Below, piece by piece: positions 4,753 to 12,651 of a stretch of 24,129 nucleotides of DNA. Both the position numbers and the translations under genes were made by a program. Location of the stretch: IMG/VR virus record IMGVR_UViG_3300034073_002845, positions 1 through 24,129 of that record. One strand, given 5' to 3'. Position 1 is the stretch's first letter; every line of letters begins with the position of its first letter. A model generated the notes under the pieces. That model had not been told where the DNA came from. It searched no databases and saw nothing but the letters and a program-made list of their open reading frames with translations. This DNA comes from a virus.

Positions 4753-5541
4753 ATGAGCTGGATTAAGTTTGAAACAGCCACAAGCCACAAGCCAGAGGTT
4801 TGGCAGATGGCGCAGGATTTGGGAATAGACCCAGATGCAGTTGTGGGAAAGTTGCTAAGGGTTTGGGCGTGGTTTGATGAACAGACCGAAAATGGTAACG
4901 CTCCAAGCGTTACAAAAGCGTTACTGGATCGTTACGTAGGCGTTACAGGCTTCGTTACAGCAATGTTACAGGTTGGTTGGCTAAGTGAGGATGAGACCGG
5001 AATCTCGATCCCAAACTTTAATCGCCACAATGGGAACACCGCTAAAAAGAGGGCCTTAACAGCAAAGCGAGTAGCCGAAAGTAGGGTAAAAGAGGGCGAT
5101 GTAACGCAAGAGTACGAAAATTGTAACGCTTCAAACGTTACATCAGCGTTACCTAGAGAAGAGAAGATAAGAGAAAGAGAAGATAAGAATAATAATACCC
5201 CCCATAGCCCCCCAAGGGGCAAGAGGGAAAAGCTGGCTACTTATCAATTCACTTTGGACGACATCCCGCCGGAGCTTGCAACCAACGATTTTCGCCGAGC
5301 GTGGAACAGCTGGATTGTCCACCGCCGGGAAATCAAAAAGCCGATCACCGCGACCAGCGCCAAGAGCCAGCTGAAATGGTGCGCCGCCCAGGGTGAGCGC
5401 CAGGCCGTAGCCGCGATCGAGTACACGATCCGCAAAGGGTGGCAGGGTTTGGAGCGCTGCCCGAAGGAAGAAAAGCCCAAGCAAAGCTTCGAGGAAATGG
5501 TCGCCGAGTTCAGAAGGGAGCCGCAAGATGCAAACGTCTGA
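4753..5541 (+). CDS. Phage replication initiator (DnaD/lambda O-like) with internal origin
   Basis: A 262-residue protein. The first 105 residues form a winged-helix-type domain seen in phage replication proteins ('SWIKFETATSHKPEVWQMAQ', then 'VGKLLRVWAWFDEQTENGNA', then 'NFNRHNGNTAKKRALTAKRV'). A charged linker follows (about 110-160), then a compact C-terminal domain with 'RRAWNSWIVHRREIKKPITA' that probably contacts the helicase or its loader. ATG 4753 has GGGG at 4742-4745; the upstream frame crosses the terminator. Inside the gene lie GTTAC repeats spaced by about one helix turn and an A+G-rich stretch, as in the lambda O gene, where the initiator binds its own coding DNA. It overlaps the next gene by 14 bases. 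Confidence 0.75.
   Translation: MSWIKFETATSHKPEVWQMAQDLGIDPDAVVGKLLRVWAWFDEQTENGNAPSVTKALLDRYVGVTGFVTAMLQVGWLSEDETGISIPNFNRHNGNTAKKRALTAKRVAESRVKEGDVTQEYENCNASNVTSALPREEKIREREDKNNNTPHSPPRGKREKLATYQFTLDDIPPELATNDFRRAWNSWIVHRREIKKPITATSAKSQLKWCAAQGERQAVAAIEYTIRKGWQGLERCPKEEKPKQSFEEMVAEFRREPQDANV
4895..4969 (+). repeat. Iteron array, cluster 1 (probable replication origin)
   Basis: GTTAC occurs at 4909, 4920, 4931, 4942, 4954 and 4965, that is at steps of 11, 11, 11, 12 and 11 bases, most often as GCGTTAC or TCGTTAC. The first copy forms an inverted repeat with GTAACGC (4895-4901). Eleven is not a multiple of three, so the pattern cannot come from a repeated peptide. Helix-phased repeats inside an initiator gene are typical of lambdoid origins. 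Confidence 0.75.
5101..5152 (+). repeat. Iteron array, cluster 2
   Basis: GTAACGC at 5101 and 5123 (22 bases apart, two turns) faces CGTTAC-type copies whose GTTAC starts at 5137 and 5148 (11 apart). The step from the inverted to the direct copy is 14 bases, the same as in cluster 1 (4895 to 4909). Both clusters therefore share one geometry and probably bind the same protein. Confidence 0.7.
5153..5200 (+). repeat. A+T/purine-rich stretch with tandem 14-mers (possible DNA-unwinding element)
   Basis: Directly right of the iterons the strand is almost pure A and G. It contains the 14-mer AAGAGAAGATAAGA twice (5159-5172 and 5175-5188, 16 bases apart) and then AATAATAATA. Placed beside iterons, this matches the easily melted element of iteron origins. 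It encodes the charged linker of the initiator. Confidence 0.55.
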
Positions 5542-5989
5542 GTGTACAAAGATTCTAAATCGCCTATTTGTTTTGTTCCCAAGTTTTCAGGGTTGGTTCG
5601 AGGATTTGCCCCACCGGCGAGAGACCTGGATTGAATGGGAACGGGCGCTATCTACCGCCGACTACGTGGATTGCCTCGAAGTGCTAGACGGCTGGACGAG
5701 TGGCCGCGCGAAGCCGCCCGCCGGTTTTGAACGTGACCAGACCGTCTATAAGCTCGCTAGAGAGGCGCGGGACATCCAATTCGACCGAATACGCAAGCAG
5801 CAAGCCGAGGCCGTTAGAAACGCAGTTACGCGGCGAGAGGACTACAGGCCCCTGCCGAGGTTTGCGGGTGGCATGAAGGCGGCCTATGACAAGATTTTGA
5901 CCAGGCTACCCGAATACAAGGCCGGCGGGATGACCTGGCCCGAGTGGCAACAATGGTGCGAACAGTGCGCAAAGGAGCTAGTGAAATGA
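5528..5989 (+). CDS. Possible helicase loader/inhibitor-type replication protein
   Basis: A 153-residue soluble protein directly behind the replication initiator. Its first 80 residues have the rhythm of the phage G39P-like helicase loader domain: 'ILNRLFVLFPSFQGWF', 'TWIEWERALSTADYVDCLEV', then a helix ending in 'KPPAGFERDQ'. The rest is charged and helical ('RIRKQQAEAVRNAVTRRE'), ending 'GGMTWPEWQQWCEQCAKELV'. Such proteins bring or hold the replicative helicase at the origin. The lambda O-P order, initiator then loader, supports this, but the sequence likeness is weak. ATG 5528 follows GGGAG (5517-5521); the stop overlaps RusA by four bases. Confidence 0.45.
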   Translation: MQTSECTKILNRLFVLFPSFQGWFEDLPHRRETWIEWERALSTADYVDCLEVLDGWTSGRAKPPAGFERDQTVYKLAREARDIQFDRIRKQQAEAVRNAVTRREDYRPLPRFAGGMKAAYDKILTRLPEYKAGGMTWPEWQQWCEQCAKELVK

Positions 5990-6342
5990 GTCTAGGGATT
6001 AGTTTGCCCTGGCCGCCTAGTGTTAATCACTATTGGGGAAGCCGAGGAAATGCCCGGTTTATTCGCGCCGAGGGTAAGAAATACCGTACCGAGGTTTTTT
6101 ACGCGATTTACCAGAGCTGCGCAGGGATGCCAAAGACGATCCGCGGCAGCTGCCGCGTTACGATTCACGCCTACCCGCCAGATCGCAGAGCTAGGGATTT
6201 AGACAACTTGCTAAAAGCGCCGCTGGATGCACTGAGTCATGCAGGCGTTTTTGTTGATGACAAACAAGTGGATGATCTGCGCATCATACGCGGCGAGATT
6301 CGGCCAGGTGGCGAACTTTTTGTGGTGGTGGACTCGATGTAA
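5986..6342 (+). CDS. rusA: RusA-family Holliday junction resolvase
   Basis: A 118-residue endonuclease of the RusA family, which cuts four-way DNA junctions as a dimer and so prepares branched phage DNA for packaging. It starts with the typical 'LPWPPSVNHYWGSRGNARFI' and carries the catalytic region 'RARDLDNLLKAPLDALSHAG' followed by 'VFVDDKQVDDLRI'. D71, D73, K77 and D91 sit almost exactly where E. coli RusA (120 residues) has D70, D72, K76 and D91. ATG 5986 follows AAGGAG (from about 5972) and overlaps the previous stop; the longer frame from 5944 has no support. Its stop shares one base with the terminase start. Confidence 0.93.
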   Translation: MSLGISLPWPPSVNHYWGSRGNARFIRAEGKKYRTEVFYAIYQSCAGMPKTIRGSCRVTIHAYPPDRRARDLDNLLKAPLDALSHAGVFVDDKQVDDLRIIRGEIRPGGELFVVVDSM

Positions 6343-8414
6343 TGGCGACCATGGATAAAGACAGCGAAGCCTACCAAAAGCATAAAGCCGACATGGCGCG
6401 CCGCAGCCGTGAGCGTGCGCAGACCAGCCGCGAAATTGGGCCGCTGCCAGCGGTGGCGGATTCCGCCAGGCGCGAAAGCTGCCGGCATAGCTTGCAACTA
6501 TTCCTTGAAACCTACTTGAAGGAAACGTTTAATTTGCCGTGGAGTGCGGATCATTTGCGCGCCATTTCGGTCATGCAGGAAGTAATTTTGCAGGGTGGTC
6601 AGTACGCACTAGCGATGCCGAGGCGCCAAGGCAAAACAACGCTGATTACCGGCGCAACCCTTTGGGCCATCTTCTATGGCCACTGCAAGTTTGTTGTCGT
6701 GGTGGCCGCAACCAAAGCCGACAGCGTGAAGATCGCCAATAACGTGAAGATCACAATCGAAACCGACGAAGCGCTGGGCGCCGATTTTCCCGAAGTGTGC
6801 TATCCGATCCAGCGCTTAGAGGGGATTAACCATCGAACCGGCGGCCAGACCCTTGATGGCGAACAGACCCGGATCAGATGGACCCGTGAGGAACTGGTTT
6901 TTCCCTACGTACCAGGCGCGGCCAGTAGCGCAGCGCGTTTGTACTGCCGAAGCATTACAGGCGCGATCCGAGGGCTATCCGATAAGCTACCGGACGGGAC
7001 GACGATCAGGCCAGAGCTGGTTTTGCTTGACGATCCGCAGACAGAGCGCAGCGCCAAGAGCGCCCACAGTACCGCCGAGCGTGAGCGCGTGATTAGTCGC
7101 GCCGTTTTGGGCCTTGGTGGTGCAAGAAAACGCTTGGCAGGATTTGCAGCGGTGACCGTGATTCAGCAAGACGATTTGGCCGCTAGACTTCTCGACCGCA
7201 AGCGAAACCCCGACTGGCGCGGCGACCTTATGAAGCTGGTTTACGAAATGCCAGTTAACATGGATTTTTGGCGCAGCTACCGAGACAAGCGCAACGAATT
7301 GATCCGCCTAGAGCAGCCGCTGGAGCAACTAAACGACTTCTACCGGCAGAACCGCAAGATTGCCGACGCCGGCTGCCGCGTGGCATGGGAGTGGCGCTAC
7401 GAACCGGACCAAGTGAGCGCTATTCAGTACGCTATGGACCTATGGGCCAAAGATGAGGACGCATTTTTAAGCGAGTATCAGAATAGCCCCAGAGCGCAAG
7501 AACTTGAAAACGCGTTTTCCCTAGTGCCCGCTGATGTGACCGCCAAACTGGCCGGCATACCCAGAGGCTACGTGCCCGACTGGGCCGAGCAGTTAACGGC
7601 ATTTTGTGATGTGCAGCAAGACGCGCTATTTTACTTGATCGCCGCGTGGGATTCGCAGCTGCGAGGCCATATCGTGGATTACGGCAGCTGGCCAGAGCAA
7701 GGCCGGCTATACTTCACAAAAGCCGACATACGCAAAAGTCTGATGGATCACTACGGTGTGGCAACCGTGGCGCATGGGCTACTCGCCGGTATTACTGAGA
7801 TTGCCGAGCGGATCACCAGTAGAAGCTACAGTTACCAAAGCCGCGGCCAGACGTCGGTAAACCTTTTGTTGATCGACGCAAACTGGCAACCCAGCACCGA
7901 TATTGTCTACCAGGTTGCGCGAACCGTGGGCGCTGGCCGAGTGATGCCGTGGCATGGTCGCTACGTAGGGCCGACCACAGCGCCGATCGAGGCGTGGAAG
8001 CGCGAGCCGAGCGACAAGATCGGACCCGGCTGGAAAACCGCTCAGGGCCGGCGCAATCAGCGGCACCTAGTTTGCGATGTAAACCAGTGGAAAACCGTGG
8101 TTGGGCAGCGCATTAAGACCGGCGACGAAAAAACAGGGATTACGATTTTCGGGGACCGCGCCGACACTCATGCGATGCTATCGGACCACCTATCCAGCGA
8201 GTACGCGCTAGATGCCAGCAGCGAAGCCACGGGCCGCCGAGTGCTTGAATGGAAGCTACGACCCAACCGGGACAACGAATGGTTTGACGGTTTAGTGGGG
8301 TCCGCCGTAGCGGCCAGTTACCTCGGCGCAACCCTGCCCGGCCAGGTGGCCAAAACGGAGCGCAAAAAGGTTAGCTGGCGCGAGCAGCAGCAAGCGAAGC
8401 GAGGTGGACGGTGA
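6342..8414 (+). CDS. terL: Terminase large subunit (DNA packaging ATPase-nuclease)
   Basis: A 690-residue packaging motor. An N-terminal arm (1-60) precedes the ATPase: Walker A 'AMPRRQGKTTL' (91-101) and Walker B 'PELVLLDDPQT' (224-234), the latter preceded by 'SITGAIRGLS'. The C-terminal nuclease domain begins at 'LTAFCDVQQDALFYLIAAW' with D422 as the likely first metal ligand; 'NLLLIDANW' probably carries a second acidic residue, and a third lies near 'DRADTHAMLSDHL'. The protein drives DNA into the prohead and cuts the concatemer. Start ATG 6342 overlaps the RusA stop by one base; ATG 6351 is an alternative. No recognisable small terminase gene lies in front. Confidence 0.92.
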   Translation: MATMDKDSEAYQKHKADMARRSRERAQTSREIGPLPAVADSARRESCRHSLQLFLETYLKETFNLPWSADHLRAISVMQEVILQGGQYALAMPRRQGKTTLITGATLWAIFYGHCKFVVVVAATKADSVKIANNVKITIETDEALGADFPEVCYPIQRLEGINHRTGGQTLDGEQTRIRWTREELVFPYVPGAASSAARLYCRSITGAIRGLSDKLPDGTTIRPELVLLDDPQTERSAKSAHSTAERERVISRAVLGLGGARKRLAGFAAVTVIQQDDLAARLLDRKRNPDWRGDLMKLVYEMPVNMDFWRSYRDKRNELIRLEQPLEQLNDFYRQNRKIADAGCRVAWEWRYEPDQVSAIQYAMDLWAKDEDAFLSEYQNSPRAQELENAFSLVPADVTAKLAGIPRGYVPDWAEQLTAFCDVQQDALFYLIAAWDSQLRGHIVDYGSWPEQGRLYFTKADIRKSLMDHYGVATVAHGLLAGITEIAERITSRSYSYQSRGQTSVNLLLIDANWQPSTDIVYQVARTVGAGRVMPWHGRYVGPTTAPIEAWKREPSDKIGPGWKTAQGRRNQRHLVCDVNQWKTVVGQRIKTGDEKTGITIFGDRADTHAMLSDHLSSEYALDASSEATGRRVLEWKLRPNRDNEWFDGLVGSAVAASYLGATLPGQVAKTERKKVSWREQQQAKRGGR

Positions 8415-8605
8415 GCCAGGGTTTACGGTGCCCGAAATGTGGTTGCGCTGATCTGCGCGTCTATAAAAGCCGAAGCTATGGCGAAGGGCGCCGGCGTATT
8501 CGAATTTGTCGCAATTGTGGCCAGCGATTAGCGACGACGGAAAAAATTTTGGGCAAGTTGGTCACAGGTGACCCAAAGCCAAAAGATAAGCCCAAAGACG
8601 GTTGA
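8411..8605 (+). CDS. Small zinc-ribbon protein (NrdR N-terminus / Ogr-like)
   Basis: Sixty-four residues forming one zinc ribbon, 'RCPKCGCADLRVYKSRSYGE' followed by 'RICRNCGQRLATTEKI', then a Lys/Pro-rich tail. The spacing and the basic strand between the cysteine pairs resemble the N-terminal DNA-binding ribbon of NrdR and, less closely, the Ogr/Delta activators of late transcription in P2-like phages. GTG 8411 overlaps the terminase stop and follows GAGG (8400-8403). Between terminase and the head genes it could regulate late genes or bind DNA during packaging; which one cannot be decided from sequence. The NrdR ATP-cone is absent, so it is not a full NrdR. Confidence 0.65.
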   Translation: MSQGLRCPKCGCADLRVYKSRSYGEGRRRIRICRNCGQRLATTEKILGKLVTGDPKPKDKPKDG

Positions 8606-8637
8606 TTTGATTACCGCCCGATTGCAACCATGGCAAC

Positions 8638-8841
8638 ATGAGCAATCCATCTGACCTTGAAGCCGCGATCGAAACCGCCGCCGAGAACCCACAGTCGGCC
8701 AGCGTAGACGGTGTGACCGTGACCCAGCGATCGCTATCCGAGCTTATCGAAGCCGATAAGTATCTACAGGCCAAAAAGGCCGCGCGCAGGAAAAACCGGG
8801 GTTTGCGTTATACGAAAATTGTCCCGCCAGGTGCGCAATAA
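8638..8841 (+). CDS. gpW-like small head-tail joining protein
   Basis: Sixty-seven residues, nearly the length of lambda gpW (68). It has an N-terminal helix ('DLEAAIETAAENP'), a short hairpin 'ASVDGVTVTQRS', a second helix 'LSELIEADKYLQAKKAA' and a basic end 'RYTKIVPPGAQ', the same order as in gpW. Such proteins sit in the neck after DNA packaging and prepare tail attachment. It lies between terminase and portal, as gpW does, and ends one base before the portal start. The 32 bases before it hold no clear Shine-Dalgarno. The family assignment is from layout and motif rhythm rather than a strict signature. Confidence 0.6.
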   Translation: MSNPSDLEAAIETAAENPQSASVDGVTVTQRSLSELIEADKYLQAKKAARRKNRGLRYTKIVPPGAQ

Positions 8842-10350
8842 ATGGCAAGTTTTTGGCAGCGCTTATTCCCGGCGAAACCAAAGCCGCAAACGGTGACCAG
8901 GCGAGTGCGCGCCAAGTACGACGCCGCGCAAACCGGTTACGATAACGCGCGACACTGGGCCGCCGCCGATGATCTGAGCGCCCGCAGCGCCAACAATAGC
9001 CATGTGCGCCGGCAACTGAGAAAGCGCAGCCGCTACGAAATCGCCAACAACAGTTACGCGCGCGGGATTGTTTCAACACTCGCCAACTACACGATCGGAA
9101 GTGGACCAACGCCAGGAATTACGTACCTCGGCGAGCAGTTAGAGCGCCAGGAAGTGAGCGACCTATCCGCAATCGTCATGCGACTTTTTCACGAATGGTG
9201 GACCGAAGCCGAAATCAGCAACAAGCTGGCCACCGCGGCGATCAGCGTACCCCAAGATGGCGAAGCATTTTTCACCAAGTACACCAGCCTCAACCCGTTT
9301 TGGCGATCGCCAGTGCGCTTGAACGTGCGTTTACTTGAAGCCGATCATTTTGAAACCGATTCGATCATTGCGCAGCTAGGCGTCGACGAAAGCGCTGTTG
9401 AGACCGATAGCAATGGCGACGCGATGGCCTACTACTTTTTGCCGAATCACCCAGGGGATTTATGGGCGCCGCTGCAAACTGCGCAGCGAATTAGCGCCCG
9501 TGATGTGTACCACCTTTACCGAGCGGATCGGCCAGGCCAATTGCGTGGGATTCCATGGCTAACGCCGTCGCTCGGTATTTTTGCACAGTTGCGCCGATTT
9601 GTGCTGGCAACACTAACTGCCGCAGAGACCGCCGCCGATCACGCCGCCGTACTAGAGCAGATGGCCGCCAGTGATGACGAAGATCAGGCCGAGCCATGGG
9701 AACGGATGGAAATTGAGCGCGGCGCGATGGTGACACTACCCGCCGGCGCGAAGTTATCGCAGTTTAAGGCCGAGCATCCGAACGCAAGTTTTGAGCAGTT
9801 TATCACTTCGATGGTGCGCGAAGCGGCTCGATGCGTGGATATGCCAGCGGTGCTAGCGATCGACGCCAGCAAGTACAACTACGCCAGCGGACGATTGGAC
9901 CTCCAAGCATTTTGGCGAACTCGCAACGCCGAGCGCGTTTTGATCTATGAGCGCCAGTTTTTGGATCCGCTTTGGCGCGATTGGTTAGACGAAGCGCTGC
10001 TAGTGCCAGGCTACTTGCCAGACGCATTTGCGCAGACTGCCGCCGACTGGGCGCCGCTATGGCGCTGGAGCGAAGCCGAGCATGTGGACCGCGCGAAAGA
10101 AGCCAACGGCCAGCAGATGGAGCTAGCCAACCATACCACAACGCTGGCGCGAGAATACGCCCGCCGCGGTTTGGATTGGGAAGATGAGTTAAAGCAGCGC
10201 GCCCGCGAACTGGAAGTGATGCGCGAACTGGGCCTATCCGCGACACAAGCAGTGCCGCAGCCTATGCAGCCTCGGCAGTTGATCGAGGATGAAAGCAGCC
10301 CAGAGGATGACGCCGAGGACGCCGAGGAGCAATTCAGCAATGACAGCTAA
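8842..10350 (+). CDS. Portal protein (lambda gpB family)
   Basis: A 502-residue portal protein. It forms the ring at one head vertex through which DNA enters and to which the tail binds. Family features are the start 'MASFWQRLFPAKPKP', 'RKRSRYEIANNSYARGIVST', 'YTIGSGPTPG', 'AISVPQDGEAFFTKY', 'VYHLYRADRPGQLRGIPWL' and the 'AAETAADHAAVLEQMA' helix, ending in a helical, acidic tail (about 470-502). These match the lambda-type portals rather than the HK97 type. The ATG follows directly on the gpW-like stop, with AGGTG at about 8827 as Shine-Dalgarno. The next gene starts inside its last 11 bases. Confidence 0.92.
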   Translation: MASFWQRLFPAKPKPQTVTRRVRAKYDAAQTGYDNARHWAAADDLSARSANNSHVRRQLRKRSRYEIANNSYARGIVSTLANYTIGSGPTPGITYLGEQLERQEVSDLSAIVMRLFHEWWTEAEISNKLATAAISVPQDGEAFFTKYTSLNPFWRSPVRLNVRLLEADHFETDSIIAQLGVDESAVETDSNGDAMAYYFLPNHPGDLWAPLQTAQRISARDVYHLYRADRPGQLRGIPWLTPSLGIFAQLRRFVLATLTAAETAADHAAVLEQMAASDDEDQAEPWERMEIERGAMVTLPAGAKLSQFKAEHPNASFEQFITSMVREAARCVDMPAVLAIDASKYNYASGRLDLQAFWRTRNAERVLIYERQFLDPLWRDWLDEALLVPGYLPDAFAQTAADWAPLWRWSEAEHVDRAKEANGQQMELANHTTTLAREYARRGLDWEDELKQRARELEVMRELGLSATQAVPQPMQPRQLIEDESSPEDDAEDAEEQFSNDS

Positions 10351-12265
10351 CGAAAAAATACAACTGGCGACCACAGCAACCATACAGCTGGCCGAGTCAA
10401 TCGAAGGTGTACCGCAGCGCCCGACCGTGGCGATTAACGCATACAACGGTGGACCAGTGCGCGTAGGTGGCTATCGTCACCCAGTCGTTATTGATTTGGA
10501 ATCACTTCAAGCGCCGGCCACTATACCGCTATTTCGCAGCCATGACGCCGAACGAATTGTGGGCCATGGTAGCCCAAGTTTGTCGCCAGGCCGACTAGAT
10601 ATTGGCGGCGTCATTTCCGCCAGCACGCCCGATGCAGAGCAGATCGTGGATTTGGCCAAAGGTGGTTTCCCATGGCAAGCCTCGGTTGGCGTGGACGTTG
10701 TGGCAAAGCCGCAGTTTTTGAGCGACGGCGAATCTGCCGTGGTGAACGGATCGAAAGTAACTGGCCCCGCATACGTTGTGCGTGGCGGTGAGCTATATGA
10801 AGTGAGTTTTGTAACATTGGGGGCCGACCGCACAACATCAGCGACGGTAGCCGCAACTAAAAAGGATGAAATCGTGGAAAACGAACCTATCGAAAAAACA
10901 GAAGCCGGCGCTGAAGTTCAAGCAGTTTTTGAGCGCGCCAAGCTAGAGCAAAGCCGCCAGCGCGAGATCGCAGCGATCGCGCAGCGCGCTATGGACAGCG
11001 GTTACGAGGTTTCAGCGATCGAGGCCGCAACCCGCCGCGCGATCGAAATGAAGCAAGAGCCAAAGGACTTTGAATTGCAGTTGCTTCGTGATACCCGCGG
11101 CGCAACCGTACGCCGTGGAACTCAAAAGCAGATCACGCAAGACGTTGTTGAGTGCGCGCTATCCATGGGGATGGGTGGCAGTTTCGACAGCGAGCGCTAT
11201 TACAAGCCGCAAACCCTTGAAGCTGCGCGCGACCAATGGAAAAACGGTTTGACAATCACTGAGTTTTTGCGCATTATGGCCCGCCGCAACGGCTGGACTG
11301 GCGAATCCAACAAAGACGTACGCGGATTGCTTCGAGCCGCGTTTGCGCCCGTCGAAGCAAGTAGCGGTGTATCGACCTATGACGTTTCTGGCATTTTGTC
11401 CAACGTCGCCAACAAAATGATCATGGACGCTTTCAATGCAGTAGACAGCGCTTGGCGCAGCATTGCGCTAATTACGCCCGTTTCCGACTTCAAGCAACAG
11501 GAAACCTACTCGATTTTTGGCGACCTCGACTATGAAAAACTGGGCCGAGGTGAGCGGATTAAGCATGGTACGCTCAACGAAAAGCAGTACACCAACCAGG
11601 CCGACACCTACGCCAAGTTTTTGGGTATCGACCGCCGCGACATTATTAACGACGATATGGGCGCATTCAACCGATTGCGCCAACGTTTGGGCCGCGGTGC
11701 AGCCACCAAGCTGAACAAGGTCTTTTGGACCGAGTTCATGGATAACGCGACCTTTTTCGCAGCTGGAAATAACAACTACATTTCTGGCGCGTCTACGAAT
11801 CTTTCTTCCGCAGGTTTGCAAGCCGGCGTTGAAAAGTTTATGAAACAAACCGATCCAGACGGTGAGCCGTTGGGAATCATGCCGCGATACTTGCTAGTGC
11901 CGCCTGAGCTGGATTCGGTAGCGCGTGAGCTTTATGTGTCCACCAACAATAATACCGGCGGCGCAGCAACGACCGAGCGCGTACCCAACGCAAACGTATT
12001 TGCCAACCGCTTCATTCCGGTTTCAACACCCTATTTGAGCAACAGTACGTACACGGGCTATAGCGCAAAAGCATGGTATTTGCTAGCCGATCCGAACGAA
12101 CTGGCAACTATTGAAGTTGTGTTTTTGAACGGAGTTGAAACCCCAACCGTCGAAATGGCCGACGCCGATTTTGATTTGCTTGGCATTTCGATGCGAGGCT
12201 ATCACGATTTTGGCGTTAACATGATGGAATTCCGAGGCGGCGTAAAGAGTAAAGGCGAGGCATAG
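10340..12265 (+). CDS. Prohead protease fused to major capsid protein
   Basis: One 641-residue chain that combines maturation protease and major capsid protein. The N-terminal part (about 30-175) carries protease motifs 'IPLFRSHDAERIVGHG' with H68, 'GFPWQASVGVDV' with S115, and 'GELYEVSFVTLGAD' (150-163), as in U35-type prohead proteases. A charged, probably helical linker (about 175-265) may act as scaffold, since no separate scaffold gene exists. The rest (from about 270) is the capsid subunit, with 'GVSTYDVSGILSNVANKMIM', 'RDIINDDMGAF', 'RYLLVPPELDSVARELY' and an ending close to 'GYHDFGVNMMEFRGG'. ATG 10340 follows GAGGAG (10324-10329). Self-cleavage of the N-terminal part during assembly is expected. 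Confidence 0.9.
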   Translation: MTANEKIQLATTATIQLAESIEGVPQRPTVAINAYNGGPVRVGGYRHPVVIDLESLQAPATIPLFRSHDAERIVGHGSPSLSPGRLDIGGVISASTPDAEQIVDLAKGGFPWQASVGVDVVAKPQFLSDGESAVVNGSKVTGPAYVVRGGELYEVSFVTLGADRTTSATVAATKKDEIVENEPIEKTEAGAEVQAVFERAKLEQSRQREIAAIAQRAMDSGYEVSAIEAATRRAIEMKQEPKDFELQLLRDTRGATVRRGTQKQITQDVVECALSMGMGGSFDSERYYKPQTLEAARDQWKNGLTITEFLRIMARRNGWTGESNKDVRGLLRAAFAPVEASSGVSTYDVSGILSNVANKMIMDAFNAVDSAWRSIALITPVSDFKQQETYSIFGDLDYEKLGRGERIKHGTLNEKQYTNQADTYAKFLGIDRRDIINDDMGAFNRLRQRLGRGAATKLNKVFWTEFMDNATFFAAGNNNYISGASTNLSSAGLQAGVEKFMKQTDPDGEPLGIMPRYLLVPPELDSVARELYVSTNNNTGGAATTERVPNANVFANRFIPVSTPYLSNSTYTGYSAKAWYLLADPNELATIEVVFLNGVETPTVEMADADFDLLGISMRGYHDFGVNMMEFRGGVKSKGEA

Positions 12266-12651
12266 TGAGTGACCTTCTAGCCAGTGGCGTGGAGTGGCTA
12301 CGTACGCAGCGCAAAGCCTACCTAAGCGAAACGATTGTTTACGCGCAGGATGGGGACACCGTGAGCGTAGTGGCCACCAAAGCCGAAACCCGGTTTGAAA
12401 CCGACACTGGCGACGGGGTGCTACTTACTGGCCGTCAAGTCGATTGGCTAGTTGATGCAGCTGATTTGGCCACAGGTTTGGGCGCAGGGATGCAGCCCTT
12501 ACCAGGCGATCGGATACAAGCAGGAATCGGGGCCGCCGCGATTCAGTACACGGTCGTACAGATTGGCGGTGAGGCGCCCTGGCGCTGGCATGATCGCCAG
12601 CAGAAAACGTACAGGATTCACACGATCGAAACCGCCCAGGGTGCATTATGA
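12265..12651 (+). CDS. Probable head completion / head-tail adaptor protein
   Basis: A 128-residue protein translated from GTG 12265, which shares one base with the capsid gene stop. It begins with a helix ('SGVEWLRTQRKAYLSETIVY') followed by beta-rich sequence ('DGVLLTGRQVDWLVDAADLA', 'PLPGDRIQAGIGAAAIQYTV'), the general build of small head-closure or tail-attachment proteins. 'VQIGGEAPWRWHDRQQKTYR' near the end resembles the terminal part of such proteins in other siphophages. Position straight after the capsid gene supports the role in the neck. The exact family is not clear to me, so the call leans on gene order. Confidence 0.6.
   Translation: MSDLLASGVEWLRTQRKAYLSETIVYAQDGDTVSVVATKAETRFETDTGDGVLLTGRQVDWLVDAADLATGLGAGMQPLPGDRIQAGIGAAAIQYTVVQIGGEAPWRWHDRQQKTYRIHTIETAQGAL

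Noticed and set aside
5207-5220. GCCCC-CCAA-GGGGC hairpin as terminator inside the replication gene
   Set aside because: No T-run follows and the reading frame continues through it; it may border the origin, but nothing more can be said.
11468-11848. Long reverse-strand open frames (this and others at 9803-10246 and 17536-17916)
   Set aside because: They are shadows of well-supported forward genes, have no Shine-Dalgarno and no recognisable protein features.
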